From Trichomonas vaginalis G3 (lineage: Eukaryota > Parabasalia > Trichomonadida > Trichomonadidae): a DNA stretch of 64,000 nucleotides. Positions 18,230 to 26,772 of the stretch are shown in pieces. Made by a program: the position numbers and the translations under genes. Position 1 is the stretch's first letter, and each line of letters begins with the position of its first letter. The DNA lies in contig NC_067204.1 in assembly GCF_026262505.1 (NCBI RefSeq), positions 16,408,165-16,472,164 on the forward strand, given 5' to 3'. The notes beneath the pieces were generated by a model, which ran no database searches, was not told where the DNA came from, and worked only from the letters and a program-made list of their open reading frames with translations.

Positions 18230-18234
18230 TATGA
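18230..18234 (-). promoter_or_regulatory. Initiator-like TCATA upstream of the VAP-like gene
   Basis: On the minus strand TCATA matches the T. vaginalis initiator TCA(+1)Y(T/A), with +1 about 13 nt before the chosen ATG. This fits the very short 5' leaders of this organism. The motif is short, so chance occurrence is possible. Confidence 0.5.
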
Positions 18235-18409
18235 GGAAAAAAAATCATCGACAGCAAATTGATTAATAGTTGAACTGCATTCAGATCATAAATTCTTAGT
18301 TTATTAAAAATTGATGCAAAGCATCCTCTAAAAAGTCTTTCCATAAAAATTTATTGACGATTCTGTCATAAAAACCAATATTTTTCATAGTTAAAAAAAA
18401 AAAAAAGGT

Positions 18410-18462
18410 AGTGGGGCTTCCAGGCACTTCGTGCCCTCTAGCCCCGAAGATGTTTAGTATAA
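18410..18462. repeat. Terminal inverted repeat, methyltransferase-side end of element B
   Basis: Starts AGTGGGGCTTCCAGGC, preceded by 14 A and GGT. It is the reverse complement of 40916-40968 apart from a few changes. It contains the GGCACttcGTGCC hairpin. Sequence inside the TIR differs between the two ends, so the repeat is only about 53 bp long. Confidence 0.93.
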
Positions 18463-18667
18463 ATGAAGTTTTTATTCGGAAAATTGTTAGTCTTCTGGTG
18501 TGAATTCGGAGGACTCTTCTTCTTCCTCCATTGCTTCTGGGAAGAAGCCTTCTTCTGGGTCGAAAACATTATATAATGTGTCGCTTTTCACAAATTATAT
18601 ATGTTTTCATGTTTTGTCACTTTTCTGTCACTTTTCAGGGAAAAAACATTTTTATTATTATATATAA

Positions 18668-19486
18668 ATGAATTTTACAAAACCACCGTTACCGTTCTTT
18701 GGAAATAAGAGTAAATGTAAAGATATTATATTGAGAGAACTTAAGAAACTACCGAATGGTCTAACATTTGTAGATTTGTTCGGTGGAAGTTTCTATATAT
18801 CCCATTTGTGCCATACAATATTCCCTGACTCAAAGATTATATGCAATGACTTCGACAACTATATGGACCGTCTCAAACATATTCCAGACACAAACAATAT
18901 ATTGAAAGAGTTAAAAGAAAAGATACCTATAGGTAAGATGGAACGTATACCATTAGATAAGAAAAATATTGTGAGAGAGGTTTTGAAAAAAGCAGAATAT
19001 ATAGACTGGGATAGTATATCTGCTAGACTATTATATAGTGGTGCTATAAGAGTTCATGACATTGAAACACTTATGTCAAAAGTTTTATATCTTAACTATA
19101 CAAATGTTTTCAAAGAGGACATAGAAAAATATATTGAGGGTATAGAGTTTGTGAGATGTCATTGGACAGAGTTGTATGAAAAATATAAAGACAAGGAAAA
19201 TGTTTTCTTTATAGTGGACCCGCCGTTCTTTAACACATGGGATTTTCAATACCAAGTAGACTGGACTTTGAGAGACTCTTTAGAAACTTTAGACGTTTTA
19301 CATAACCATCCATGCTTTTACTTTACATCCGATAAAAGTGGTTTAGAAAGTGTCATGAAATTGTTAGAGGACATACATGACTATGAGTTTAGATATGACA
19401 AGATAGAATATGAGAGAGGTCCTATAAACCGGAGAAAGTGTCATAACAAAGAAATTTTATTAGTAAGTAAATGTGGTTTGAAATAG
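18668..19486 (+). CDS. D12-class N6-adenine DNA methyltransferase (element B)
   Basis: A 272-aa intact gene nearly identical to the A copy. It has PFFGNKSK (9-16), VDLFGGSF (35-42) and DPPF (184-187), the signature of Dam-like enzymes that methylate adenine N6. It is read inward from the TIR, 205 bp away. The subterminal gap (18463-18667) holds only a T-tract leader (acatttttattattatatataaATG) and a short acidic open frame on the other strand that lacks an ATG. Possible roles are protecting element DNA, marking it epigenetically or affecting host 6mA. Confidence 0.9.
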   Translation: MNFTKPPLPFFGNKSKCKDIILRELKKLPNGLTFVDLFGGSFYISHLCHTIFPDSKIICNDFDNYMDRLKHIPDTNNILKELKEKIPIGKMERIPLDKKNIVREVLKKAEYIDWDSISARLLYSGAIRVHDIETLMSKVLYLNYTNVFKEDIEKYIEGIEFVRCHWTELYEKYKDKENVFFIVDPPFFNTWDFQYQVDWTLRDSLETLDVLHNHPCFYFTSDKSGLESVMKLLEDIHDYEFRYDKIEYERGPINRRKCHNKEILLVSKCGLK

Positions 19487-19602
19487 GACTACTTGTTTTA
19501 GGTTTTTTCCATTGTGTCATTTATTTCTTTGACGTGGCAGAAAGATATAGAGAATATGAAGATGAACCAATGCCTGCAAATGTTCAGTATATGTACTCGT
19601 AA
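19471..19602 (+). CDS. 43-aa single-pass membrane peptide overlapping methyltransferase (element B)
   Basis: Same as 10980-11111 in A: one hydrophobic segment (GLLVLGFFHCVIYFF) followed by an acidic tail. It overlaps the methyltransferase end by 16 bp in another frame. The frame is conserved in both copies that include this region. Confidence 0.55.
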   Translation: MWFEIGLLVLGFFHCVIYFFDVAERYREYEDEPMPANVQYMYS

Positions 19603-19625
19603 GAGATATTTTTATCTAATATTAA

Positions 19626-19988
19626 ATGGACGCACAGAACTTAGCGAATGCACAGCAACCTGGACAACCAAACCCAGAGAATATTCCAAATGAAGTTAGA
19701 ATACAAACTGCAATGGCAAACTATGGTCAAGTGCCAACAGATGTACAAATGCAAACTGCCATGTCAAATGACGCTGCGTTAGGTTTGCCACCATGGTATG
19801 CAAATATGAGATGGAAAGAGTTTTATACAAACCCTGAAGTGGGATATAAACAACTTTATGCAGATGACGCGAACACAGGAGTTGACCCAGAATATGTTTT
19901 CTACCAGAGGAGAAACAGAATGTATGAGCTCCAGTTAAAGAATGCTATGGAACTCAACAGGAAACGTAAGAGACTAGGCGGACATTAG
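19626..19988 (+). CDS. 120-aa Maverick protein (element B)
   Basis: Same protein as 10594-10956. Q/N/P-rich N-terminus, duplicated TAM(A/S)N motif and basic C-terminus (RKRKRLGGH). It follows the 43-aa peptide by 23 bp and precedes the 80-aa gene by 18 bp on the same strand, with each gene having its own T-tract leader. Function unknown. Confidence 0.7.
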   Translation: MDAQNLANAQQPGQPNPENIPNEVRIQTAMANYGQVPTDVQMQTAMSNDAALGLPPWYANMRWKEFYTNPEVGYKQLYADDANTGVDPEYVFYQRRNRMYELQLKNAMELNRKRKRLGGH

Positions 19989-20006
19989 ATTTTTACATAT
20001 AGTAAA

Positions 20007-20249
20007 ATGGGTTTCTTTGGAAGAATAGGAAACTTCTTTCGAAATGTTGGAAGAGGTATATGGAATGGAATAAAATCTGTCGGAAGAGGAATTTGGAACG
20101 GAGTCAAAAATATTGGTAAAAGAGTAGGTCAGTTTGTTGGTATTATACCTAAAGACCCTGAACCAGAAGAACAAGCTCCTGTTATACAACAGCCTGAACC
20201 TGCACCACAGTCAAGTTGGCAACCAAATCCAACACCTCAACCGTATTAA
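20007..20249 (+). CDS. 80-aa amphipathic protein, pVI-like candidate (element B)
   Basis: Same family as 10330-10575, with three amphipathic RGIWNGIK-type segments and an acidic/proline C-terminal half. It ends 4 bp before the convergent 282-aa gene. A membrane-disrupting minor virion role is inferred from pattern only. Confidence 0.65.
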   Translation: MGFFGRIGNFFRNVGRGIWNGIKSVGRGIWNGVKNIGKRVGQFVGIIPKDPEPEEQAPVIQQPEPAPQSSWQPNPTPQPY

Positions 20250-20253
20250 AAAA

Positions 20254-21102
20254 TTATATTTTTACCGTTCGATAGTAGTTGTATATGAAACTAAGTTCTA
20301 AGTAAAACGCATGGTATAATGGAATTATTCTTTTTCTTCCATCTGTAGTAAACCATACTTGAAAGTCTGAAATACTTCCACTTGGTGGTTCGTATAACTT
20401 TGTAGGTTTTTCGTAAAAGTCATTTGCCAAGCATAAGAAAGAGTTTTGGGCGCCAGAAAATGAAGCATGAACAATAATAGCAGCTGGGTCGAAAACATTT
20501 TCATATGTTCCATTAGGGTTTTCGACTTCATAAAAATCTGGGTGTACTGGATATGCTGCAGGCTGATTTAACATCCTCATAAATCTATACCATGCCAAGT
20601 TGTTATATTTTGTAGAAATATAAACGTTTTCTCCAAGGTCTTCTATTCTATTGATTTTAACAGTTGCATTTTTCCTGTCATAAATAATATCGAGATGGTA
20701 CTCTCCCTCGTCAATGTTATACTGGTTTGCATATTCGATATAGATATCGTTTATTTTTTCTTGAAAAGCTTGAAGAGTTGTTTCTAAGTTTACAAGCAAA
20801 CTAACTTGTAAAAGTTTTCCCTGTTCAAATTTCTCATACATACGTTTTTCTTTGTTATAGTATCGAACTTCAAAACCGACCGTAAATGGGAAACCATGTA
20901 TGGCTTCTGAAATGAACTTCATTCTACGAAAGCCAATAGCTTTTGTGACGGATGGGTCTCTTAGCCATCTTAATGGGTAGTCAAAACGATAGCCTTCATG
21001 CTTTACGGTCTCTGTCTCAAACTTTTGACCGACATTAGTAAAAAGTTCATCTAATGGTTTAGTTGTAGCAACTCTTGAATTTTCTTTTTCTATTGAAAGC
21101 AT
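20254..21102 (-). CDS. 282-aa Maverick protein next to the tail fibre (element B)
   Basis: Unrecognised protein (starts MLSIEKENSRVATTKPLD). It is a full-length paralog of the 286-aa protein near the polymerase. N- and C-terminal blocks (YRFDYPLRWL; SDFQVWFTTDG; LSFIYNYY) are nearly invariant, whereas the centre differs greatly from A. It is divergent from the fibre gene, with the two ATGs 18 bp apart (attttatctagaataaaa). Location and variability suggest a surface-exposed virion protein; that is inference. Intact. Confidence 0.75.
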   Translation of the reverse strand: MLSIEKENSRVATTKPLDELFTNVGQKFETETVKHEGYRFDYPLRWLRDPSVTKAIGFRRMKFISEAIHGFPFTVGFEVRYYNKEKRMYEKFEQGKLLQVSLLVNLETTLQAFQEKINDIYIEYANQYNIDEGEYHLDIIYDRKNATVKINRIEDLGENVYISTKYNNLAWYRFMRMLNQPAAYPVHPDFYEVENPNGTYENVFDPAAIIVHASFSGAQNSFLCLANDFYEKPTKLYEPPSGSISDFQVWFTTDGRKRIIPLYHAFYLELSFIYNYYRTVKI

Positions 21103-21120
21103 ATTTTATCTAGAATAAAA
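21103..21120. promoter_or_regulatory. 18-bp divergent promoter, 282-aa gene / tail fibre (element B)
   Basis: The whole spacer between the two ATGs is attttatctagaataaaa, a quasi-palindrome around CTAG. Both genes must start transcription within or beyond it, so leaders are at most a few nucleotides. A closely related spacer (tttacttagaataaaaag) separates the 187-aa and 139-aa genes at 36232-36249. Confidence 0.55.
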
Positions 21121-22530
21121 ATGTCAAATGAAACAGCGTCTATGAGAGAAATACAACACAACCGACAACTCATTATGCAAGCTCTAAATAAGAACACAAC
21201 AAACTTTTCAAACTATTCTAAGATATCTGAGTCATTGAAAGAAGGAAACTTAAAACTGACATTAAACCCAATGACAGATGAGTTTCTGTTTCAAGACAAG
21301 AAGAACAATACTGTCTGTATAAATCCAACAAAAGGAACTTTAAACGAGAAACCTATAAATGAACTTCTTTTGAAGGCAGATGTTGACAACAAAGCTGACA
21401 AAGAATATGTAGACGATGCAATAGCAAAAGAAGAAGAAAGAGCTAACAATGCTTATGCAACAAAAGAACATACTCATCCTGAACTAGCAGACAAAACATA
21501 TGTTGACAATAAAATGTCAAGTGAAGTGACAAGAGCTGAAAACGAATATTCTAAAAAGACTCATACACATTCTATATCTGAAATAACAGACTTAAACGTT
21601 AGCCTTGAAAATAAAGCAGATAAGGAATATGTGGCTAGTAAGTTAGAGAAGAAAGCGGATAAGGAATATGTGGATGAAAAAGATAATGAAATGAAAGAAA
21701 GGGTTGACTGGTACCATGAATGGACATCGAAGATTTTAAAAACTAAAGCCGATACAGGATGGGTTTCAGGATGTTTAGACCTTAAAGCAGATAAAACTTA
21801 TGTTAACGATGAGTTAGAGAAGAAAGCAAATAAGAACCATACACATACAAGTTTTACAACTGTTGCTATAGAAAGTATTGAAGGAACGGTTGAAGAAACT
21901 GGTGGGGATGCATTATATTGTAAACCTCCTAACTTTCCACAAGGTTTAACATCGGATGACGACATAACGACGATGAGAAACATTAGATGTAAAGATGTTT
22001 ATGTCATGAAGGATGAACATAATATTAAATTCACTGCTCAAGATTTATATGACAAGAAAGCAGACAAAACAGAGCTTCAAACATTAAAGACAGAAATACT
22101 TCAAACATTATATCCTATAGGCTCTATTTATACGTCAATGAACTCTACCAGACCAGAAACAGTTCTGGGTTTTGGAACTTGGACTCAAATAGTCGACAGG
22201 TTTTTGTATTGTGCAAACTCTTCAAAGGAAACAGGTGGAAGTAAAACGATTTCAGGTGAAAATTTACCTGCACACAGTCACTACATAGATTTAAGTACAT
22301 CTCAAGCAGGTTGGCATAAGCATAGATATTGGGATTGGTCAGCAATGACAAAAGGTAAAGGATATGATGTTAAAGACAACGTTAAGTTTGCTATAAATTG
22401 TTACTGGAGTAACACTGAGGGAGGAGGAAACCATACACATCGCGTTTCGGGATATACGCAAACAACGGGACAAAGTAAAGAATACATGCCACCTTACATG
22501 ACAGTTTACGCATGGTATAGAAATGCTTAG
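21121..22530 (+). CDS. Phage-type tail-fibre protein (element B)
   Basis: A 469-aa intact gene. About 75 N-terminal residues (YSKISESLKEGNLKLTLNP region) may anchor the fibre. Repeats of the KADKEYVD and HTHSISEITDLN type follow, then a middle module with TTVAIESIEGTVEE and MRNIRCKDVYVMKDEHNI. The C-terminal collar-like domain has YPIGSIYTSMNSTRPE, FGTWTQIVDRFLY, LPAHSHYID and PPYMTVYAWYR. This layout is typical of trimeric phage fibres that bind host surfaces. The shaft differs from A and C by carrying one GHTH-type repeat plus unique KADK repeats. Convergent with integrase (4-bp stop overlap). Confidence 0.85.
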   Translation: MSNETASMREIQHNRQLIMQALNKNTTNFSNYSKISESLKEGNLKLTLNPMTDEFLFQDKKNNTVCINPTKGTLNEKPINELLLKADVDNKADKEYVDDAIAKEEERANNAYATKEHTHPELADKTYVDNKMSSEVTRAENEYSKKTHTHSISEITDLNVSLENKADKEYVASKLEKKADKEYVDEKDNEMKERVDWYHEWTSKILKTKADTGWVSGCLDLKADKTYVNDELEKKANKNHTHTSFTTVAIESIEGTVEETGGDALYCKPPNFPQGLTSDDDITTMRNIRCKDVYVMKDEHNIKFTAQDLYDKKADKTELQTLKTEILQTLYPIGSIYTSMNSTRPETVLGFGTWTQIVDRFLYCANSSKETGGSKTISGENLPAHSHYIDLSTSQAGWHKHRYWDWSAMTKGKGYDVKDNVKFAINCYWSNTEGGGNHTHRVSGYTQTTGQSKEYMPPYMTVYAWYRNA

Positions 22531-23485
22531 TCGTCATTTTCAACTTCTTTAGCATATTCGTCAGGAGTTGTCTTATATTTGTTAGGAACTGTCTTTGAAA
22601 GTATACCACCTTGAACTTTGACAAGTTTGAAACGAGGTCTGACAATAGTAGTTTTATCTTTCTGCTTGCAGTGTGTACATTTGCCATGTTTGCCTAAAAC
22701 TTCATAATATTCTCTTGTATACTTTCTTCTATTTTTACGAAACACGAATGTGAGTACCTGTCGGGTTCCCATTGTTGTCATAGTCAATAGTATTTTCATA
22801 TGGGTCGCGTTTAGGTATTTCTATTTTTACTTTGTCGCCTTTCTGAAGTTTGAAGCCCGGCATTCTTTCTTGTTTGTCTCTTTTGACTAAATTATTAAAT
22901 ATATAGTCTTTCTCTAAGTCAGGGTTGTTTTTCATTTCTTCGGGGAGTGGTTTCCCAAACCTTTTTGTTTACGGTTATTGTAAATATTTAAAACTTGTCT
23001 CATCTTTGCCATGGAGAAGTGTCTATATTGTCGTCATATGACATTTATTTGCTTCACCACCTTGTGGTTGGTTTAAGTCTCTTAACATTTTTATACAACG
23101 CGTCAATGACACCAAGAGCAGAAATGGTTTTGGTCGACAATGAAATATTGGTTTACATTTTTTGAACGCAGATAGTTTTTTATATCATCTGATTTGAAAG
23201 AACTTTCACAGTCAGATGTCAGTTTTGTTGGATGGTATTTGTCAACGAATATTGTCAAAGCAGTTTTCACATCTAAAATATTTTTGGACCATAATGGTAT
23301 GGCTTCACAGTATCTTGTGTTTTGACCGACAATATTAGCCAGTATGGTGGTCCATCTTCTCTATACCTCGGAATGTTTTCCAAGATATCCATAAACCAAG
23401 CATTTGGTGTTGAACTAAAGATTTTTACCATGAGTGCTTCTTTGTTGCGCTTAGAAACATAGGGGTCCTTGTTTGGATTCGTCAT
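22527..23485 (-). pseudogene. Maverick integrase gene, broken copy (element B)
   Basis: Same gene as 7197-8155, nearly identical in sequence, with the same neighbours. This copy is broken with several breaks, so element B could not make its own integrase. Confidence 0.85.
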
Positions 23486-23502
23486 TTTTTAACCCATAAG
23501 AA
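23486..23502. promoter_or_regulatory. 17-bp divergent promoter, integrase / 133-aa gene (element B)
   Basis: The spacer tttttaacccataagaa separates the two start codons. The same spacer is kept in A (7180-7196) and C (60826-60842). It contains a T-tract facing one gene and an AT-rich stretch facing the other. Confidence 0.5.
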
Positions 23503-23904
23503 ATGGGTTTATTTGGCGCATTAGCAGGAGTTGCATCCAGATTTTTGCCCGCAGTGGGAACAATAGCCAGAGGTGTATTTGGAGTTGGAAGGAAGATTTT
23601 GAGTACATTAGGTATACTTAAAGAGAAAGCACAACCTATTATACAAACTGTACAGAAAGGTTGGGATGTAGCACGAGATGCAACAAATCTTATTCCAAAT
23701 CCTGAAACAAGAGGAAAAGTTCAAGGATGGATGGACAATGTAGGAAGACAAGCAGGAAACTATTATAACAAAGCAAATGACTACTATAACCAAGCAGGAC
23801 ACTATATGGACCAAGGTGAAAGATTCTTTAACAGAGGATATAACCATGCACAACAGTGGGTAAACAATAACCAACCTCAACCGCCTCAAACGTGGGGAAT
23901 GTAA
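23503..23904 (+). CDS. 133-aa amphipathic protein, candidate membrane-active virion protein (element B)
   Basis: Identical protein to the A copy: hydrophobic MGLFGALAGVASRFLP start, amphipathic middle, Y/N/Q-rich repeats and proline-rich end. Invariance across A, B and C contrasts with the broken genes around it. Confidence 0.75.
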   Translation: MGLFGALAGVASRFLPAVGTIARGVFGVGRKILSTLGILKEKAQPIIQTVQKGWDVARDATNLIPNPETRGKVQGWMDNVGRQAGNYYNKANDYYNQAGHYMDQGERFFNRGYNHAQQWVNNNQPQPPQTWGM

Positions 23905-23923
23905 AATTTTTTACTGAGATGAA

Positions 23924-24074
23924 ATGAACAATACAGCATTGAGACAAATAAGTTCAAGATGGATTTGTCGGCTTCCAGCAGTTACACCACGTGTTTGTCA
24001 AGTTCTTCTATACCTCAGGAAGTTTTAGACCGACTTAAAAAACAACAACAACAGTTGAAAACAAACCAAACTAA
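23924..24074 (+). pseudogene. 50-aa peptide gene, broken copy (element B)
   Basis: Same position, leader and start (MNNTALRQ) as the intact A and C copies. This copy is broken. Confidence 0.5.
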
Positions 24075-24093
24075 AATTTTTTTCTGAGATGAA

Positions 24094-24678
24094 ATGACCG
24101 AAGAAGTTGAAACGGTAGATTTGACACCACAAACAAAAAGTTCAGAACCATTGTCAAAACCTGTCAAAGAACTTACAGATGAAGAGAAAAATTCAATAAT
24201 AGAAAGTGCCAGGTCTGGAAATACAAACCCTAACTATAAAGTCACTTTCATAAAAATGGAACGGCAAGTATCTCAAAAAAGAAACAGACTCTCACAAATA
24301 AAATATTGAAGTCTGAAGGAGCTTTCGAGACAACAGATGGAAAAAGTTTACTTCACTGACCAACAGTTCATTATAGAACATCTCATTGACTTAGAGTCGA
24401 AATATTCTAAACTTTACAACAAACACAAAAAGTTGAAAGGAAAACAAAAACAAATGGCATATGATATTTATGAAGATGTTGACGACACAACTGTTCCTGC
24501 AAGTGAAGTAAAGTCAGAGAAACCGAAAAGTGACGAAAAACCGATAGAAGAAGAAAAACCAAAAACTGAAGATAAACCAAAACCAAAGTTTAGTTTGGAA
24601 ACTAAACCAAGTCAACCTTCATTAGCTGGTATGGGTTGGCGTCAAAGACTTATGGCAGCAGGCGGTTATGTAAAGTAA
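24094..24678 (+). pseudogene. 194-aa protein gene, broken copy (element B)
   Basis: Near-identical to 6002-6586 over its length, including the conserved tail GMGWRQRLMAAGGYVK. Broken with one or two breaks. Confidence 0.7.
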
Positions 24679-24708
24679 AGAAAAAAATATTTTTTTCTTT
24701 TTATAAAA

Positions 24709-24960
24709 TGCCCCCATATAGAATGGATAGAAAGTCTGCTAGAATAAAAGCAGAGTTGCAAAGATATGGTTGGAGAGTTTCGAAGAAGTTTAAAATATAG
24801 GAAGGGAAGACCCATAAAAGTCTATGACAAATTGTCTGGTCTTCGCTACGAAATGGATTTGGAAACAGCACGTGCAAATTATCCAAACAGACTAGAGAGG
24901 TTAGAAGAAGAACGTCTTATGGACATGCCTTTCGATGTTAGTGAACATTGCATGAAGTAA
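24709..24960 (+). pseudogene. DNA polymerase gene remnant (element B)
   Basis: Matches the beginning (MPPYRMDRKSARIK) and the extreme end of the A polymerase. Only a short remnant of the gene is present, without palm motifs. Element C carries a very similar remnant, so the two likely share an ancestor that already lacked a functional polymerase. Confidence 0.8.
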
Positions 24961-25004
24961 AAATTTATTTTTAAAAAAGTGACATTTTTTTAATTTTATT
25001 TGAA

Positions 25005-25109
25005 ATGTACGCTGAGTTTGTTGGAGAAGACCGTTGGGAAACTTGTTTGTTAGATGAGAAATATGAAATGGCATACCATTTTAAAACAATATATTTTTAC
25101 ATATATTAA
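25005..25109 (+). CDS. 34-aa conserved micro-ORF (element B)
   Basis: Identical in layout to 3671-3775. Peptide MYAEFVGEDRWETC...YFYIY, its stop abutting the ATG of the 286-aa gene. Confidence 0.5.
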   Translation: MYAEFVGEDRWETCLLDEKYEMAYHFKTIYFYIY

Positions 25110-25970
25110 ATGCTTCAGGTTGAAAAACAAAGAACAAAAGTAGCAGATACAAAACCGTTAGACTATATCTTTACAAATGCTGGTAGGACTATTTCAGATG
25201 AAGAAATTTCATCCCGAGCATACAGGTTTGACTATCCAATTCGTTGGCTTCAAAGTCCTTCAGATGCAAAGGCAATAGGATTTAGAAGAGTTTTGTTTTC
25301 AAATAGAACTAACGCATTTATGTTCGCAGTATATTTTATGGGCAGTATAAAGGTTCTGATGGTCTAATAGACAAATTTGACGAAATGAGAATCTTTACAG
25401 TTCGTTCAGACGAAAGTCTTGAGAAAACTCTAAATGACTTTCAAACTCAAATGAACAAATATTATTGGGAATTTCAAGAAAAATACGACTCTTTACTAAA
25501 TGGAACATACTATCTGAAACTAGAATATGACAAGATGAAACTCCACCGTTTCATTTCAAAAGATTGAAATTAACCCTCCAAGAGATACAGAGTTTTTATT
25601 TTGGAAAGTAGACAAACGTTCTTGGGCACAATTTCTTCGGTTACTAAACCAGAACGAACCATTACCACCAGATGGTCCATTTAAATTTATACTTCCACCA
25701 GCAGATTTGACAGTTTATAGAAACGTGTTTGACCCTCAAAATGTTATGTGTCATGCAAGTTTCAGTTCAAGCAACAATAGTTTTCTATGTATTGGTAAGG
25801 ACTTTTATGACTTTGCTTCTAAATTCTACGAACCACCTAGTAACAGTTTCTCTGACTTTCAAGTTTGGTTCACAACAAATGGTGTGCAACATATTATTCC
25901 ATTGTACTATGACTTTTATCTCGAATTGTCTTTCATATATAACTACGGAAAAGTGCTGAAAAAGTATTGA
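25110..25970 (+). pseudogene. 286-aa protein gene, broken copy (element B)
   Basis: Near-identical to 2810-3670. Broken with about two breaks. The 3' end is followed within 10 bp by a GTTAGATCTAAC-type module. Confidence 0.7.
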
Positions 25971-26106
25971 AAAATAATGTTTATGTTAGCATGTTAGATC
26001 TAACACGTTTTCTAACCACTTTTCTAACATCGTAGAAAACTCATGAAAACAATTTATTTTAAAACTTTCACAAAAAACATAAAAAAGTGAAGTTAAACGT
26101 TAAGGT

Positions 26107-26481
26107 TTACTGAACTGGTTGGATGTCGCCTTCACAGGTTATGAAGAACGGTTGTCCTGAGAAGTGGAACAGTGCTCTGAGAATTTGTATAATTCGTGGA
26201 ATTGGACTCTCTCTGTTTGGAAGTTGTATCCATGGGCGCTTTGCAAAGAACTTGAGAAGAGCTTCTTTCTTTGCTTGCTTTATGCCATCGTAGGCTGTCC
26301 CGTCTGGTATTTGAATTGGAATTCCAGTCGAAGTCTCGAGATTCAAGGCAGCCCTTCCAGAAATAGTGGTGAACTTGACCTTGGGCTTCATGACCTTGCG
26401 CAAGTAGTCTTTTACGCAGTTGTTAATTTCAATTAGGTAAATTGCCTCGTCAAGTCTTTCTTGCATTCCAAGTTCTTCCAT
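26107..26481 (-). CDS. 124-aa protein of the GC-richer divergent pair (element B)
   Basis: Unrecognised. Starts MEELGMQERLDEAIYLIE, with a basic middle (KVMKPKVKFTTISGRAALN), LETSTGIPIQIP and a C-terminal FHFSGQPFFITCEGDIQPVQ. Codon choice is richer in C and G at third positions than in the other Maverick genes, and the leader lacks the usual T-tract signature. It is divergent from the proline-rich gene across a 22-bp repeat block. Absent from the visible part of A. The module looks acquired separately. The ATG next to the repeats is chosen over one further upstream inside them. Confidence 0.65.
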   Translation of the reverse strand: MEELGMQERLDEAIYLIEINNCVKDYLRKVMKPKVKFTTISGRAALNLETSTGIPIQIPDGTAYDGIKQAKKEALLKFFAKRPWIQLPNRESPIPRIIQILRALFHFSGQPFFITCEGDIQPVQ

Positions 26482-26772
26482 CCGACAGGAAAATATTTTC
26501 CCGACAACTGGAAAAAATTTTCCGGACAAAGGAAAAAATTTTTCCTTCCGACAGGAAAAAATTTTCCAGTTGTCCGTCCGTAAACCATTCAAATTTTCGA
26601 AAATTGAGAACTTTTTGGTCGAACTTCAGAAAAAATTTTTCCTTCCGACAGAAAAAGTTTTTCCTTCCGACAGAAAAAGTTTTTCCTTCCGACAGAAAAA
26701 GTTTTTCCTTCCGACAGAAAAAGTTCTTCCTTCCGACAGGAAAGGTTTTTCCTTCCGACAGGACACAAACGA
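26482..26772. repeat. 22-bp tandem repeats and palindromes between divergent genes (element B)
   Basis: About six copies of gtttttccttccgacagaaa(aa) lie at 26636-26760, preceded by inverted, more diverged versions (e.g. ggaaaaaattttcc). The repeat length is not a multiple of three, and frames through it read as low-complexity FPSDRK-type peptides that are unlikely to be genes. Its position suggests a shared regulatory region for the 124-aa and proline-rich genes. C has the same block at 57553-57843. Confidence 0.75.

Noticed and set aside
23608-23889. 93-codon minus-strand frame, also present in A and C
   Set aside because: Exact antisense shadow of the invariant 133-aa gene. Its conservation follows from that gene.
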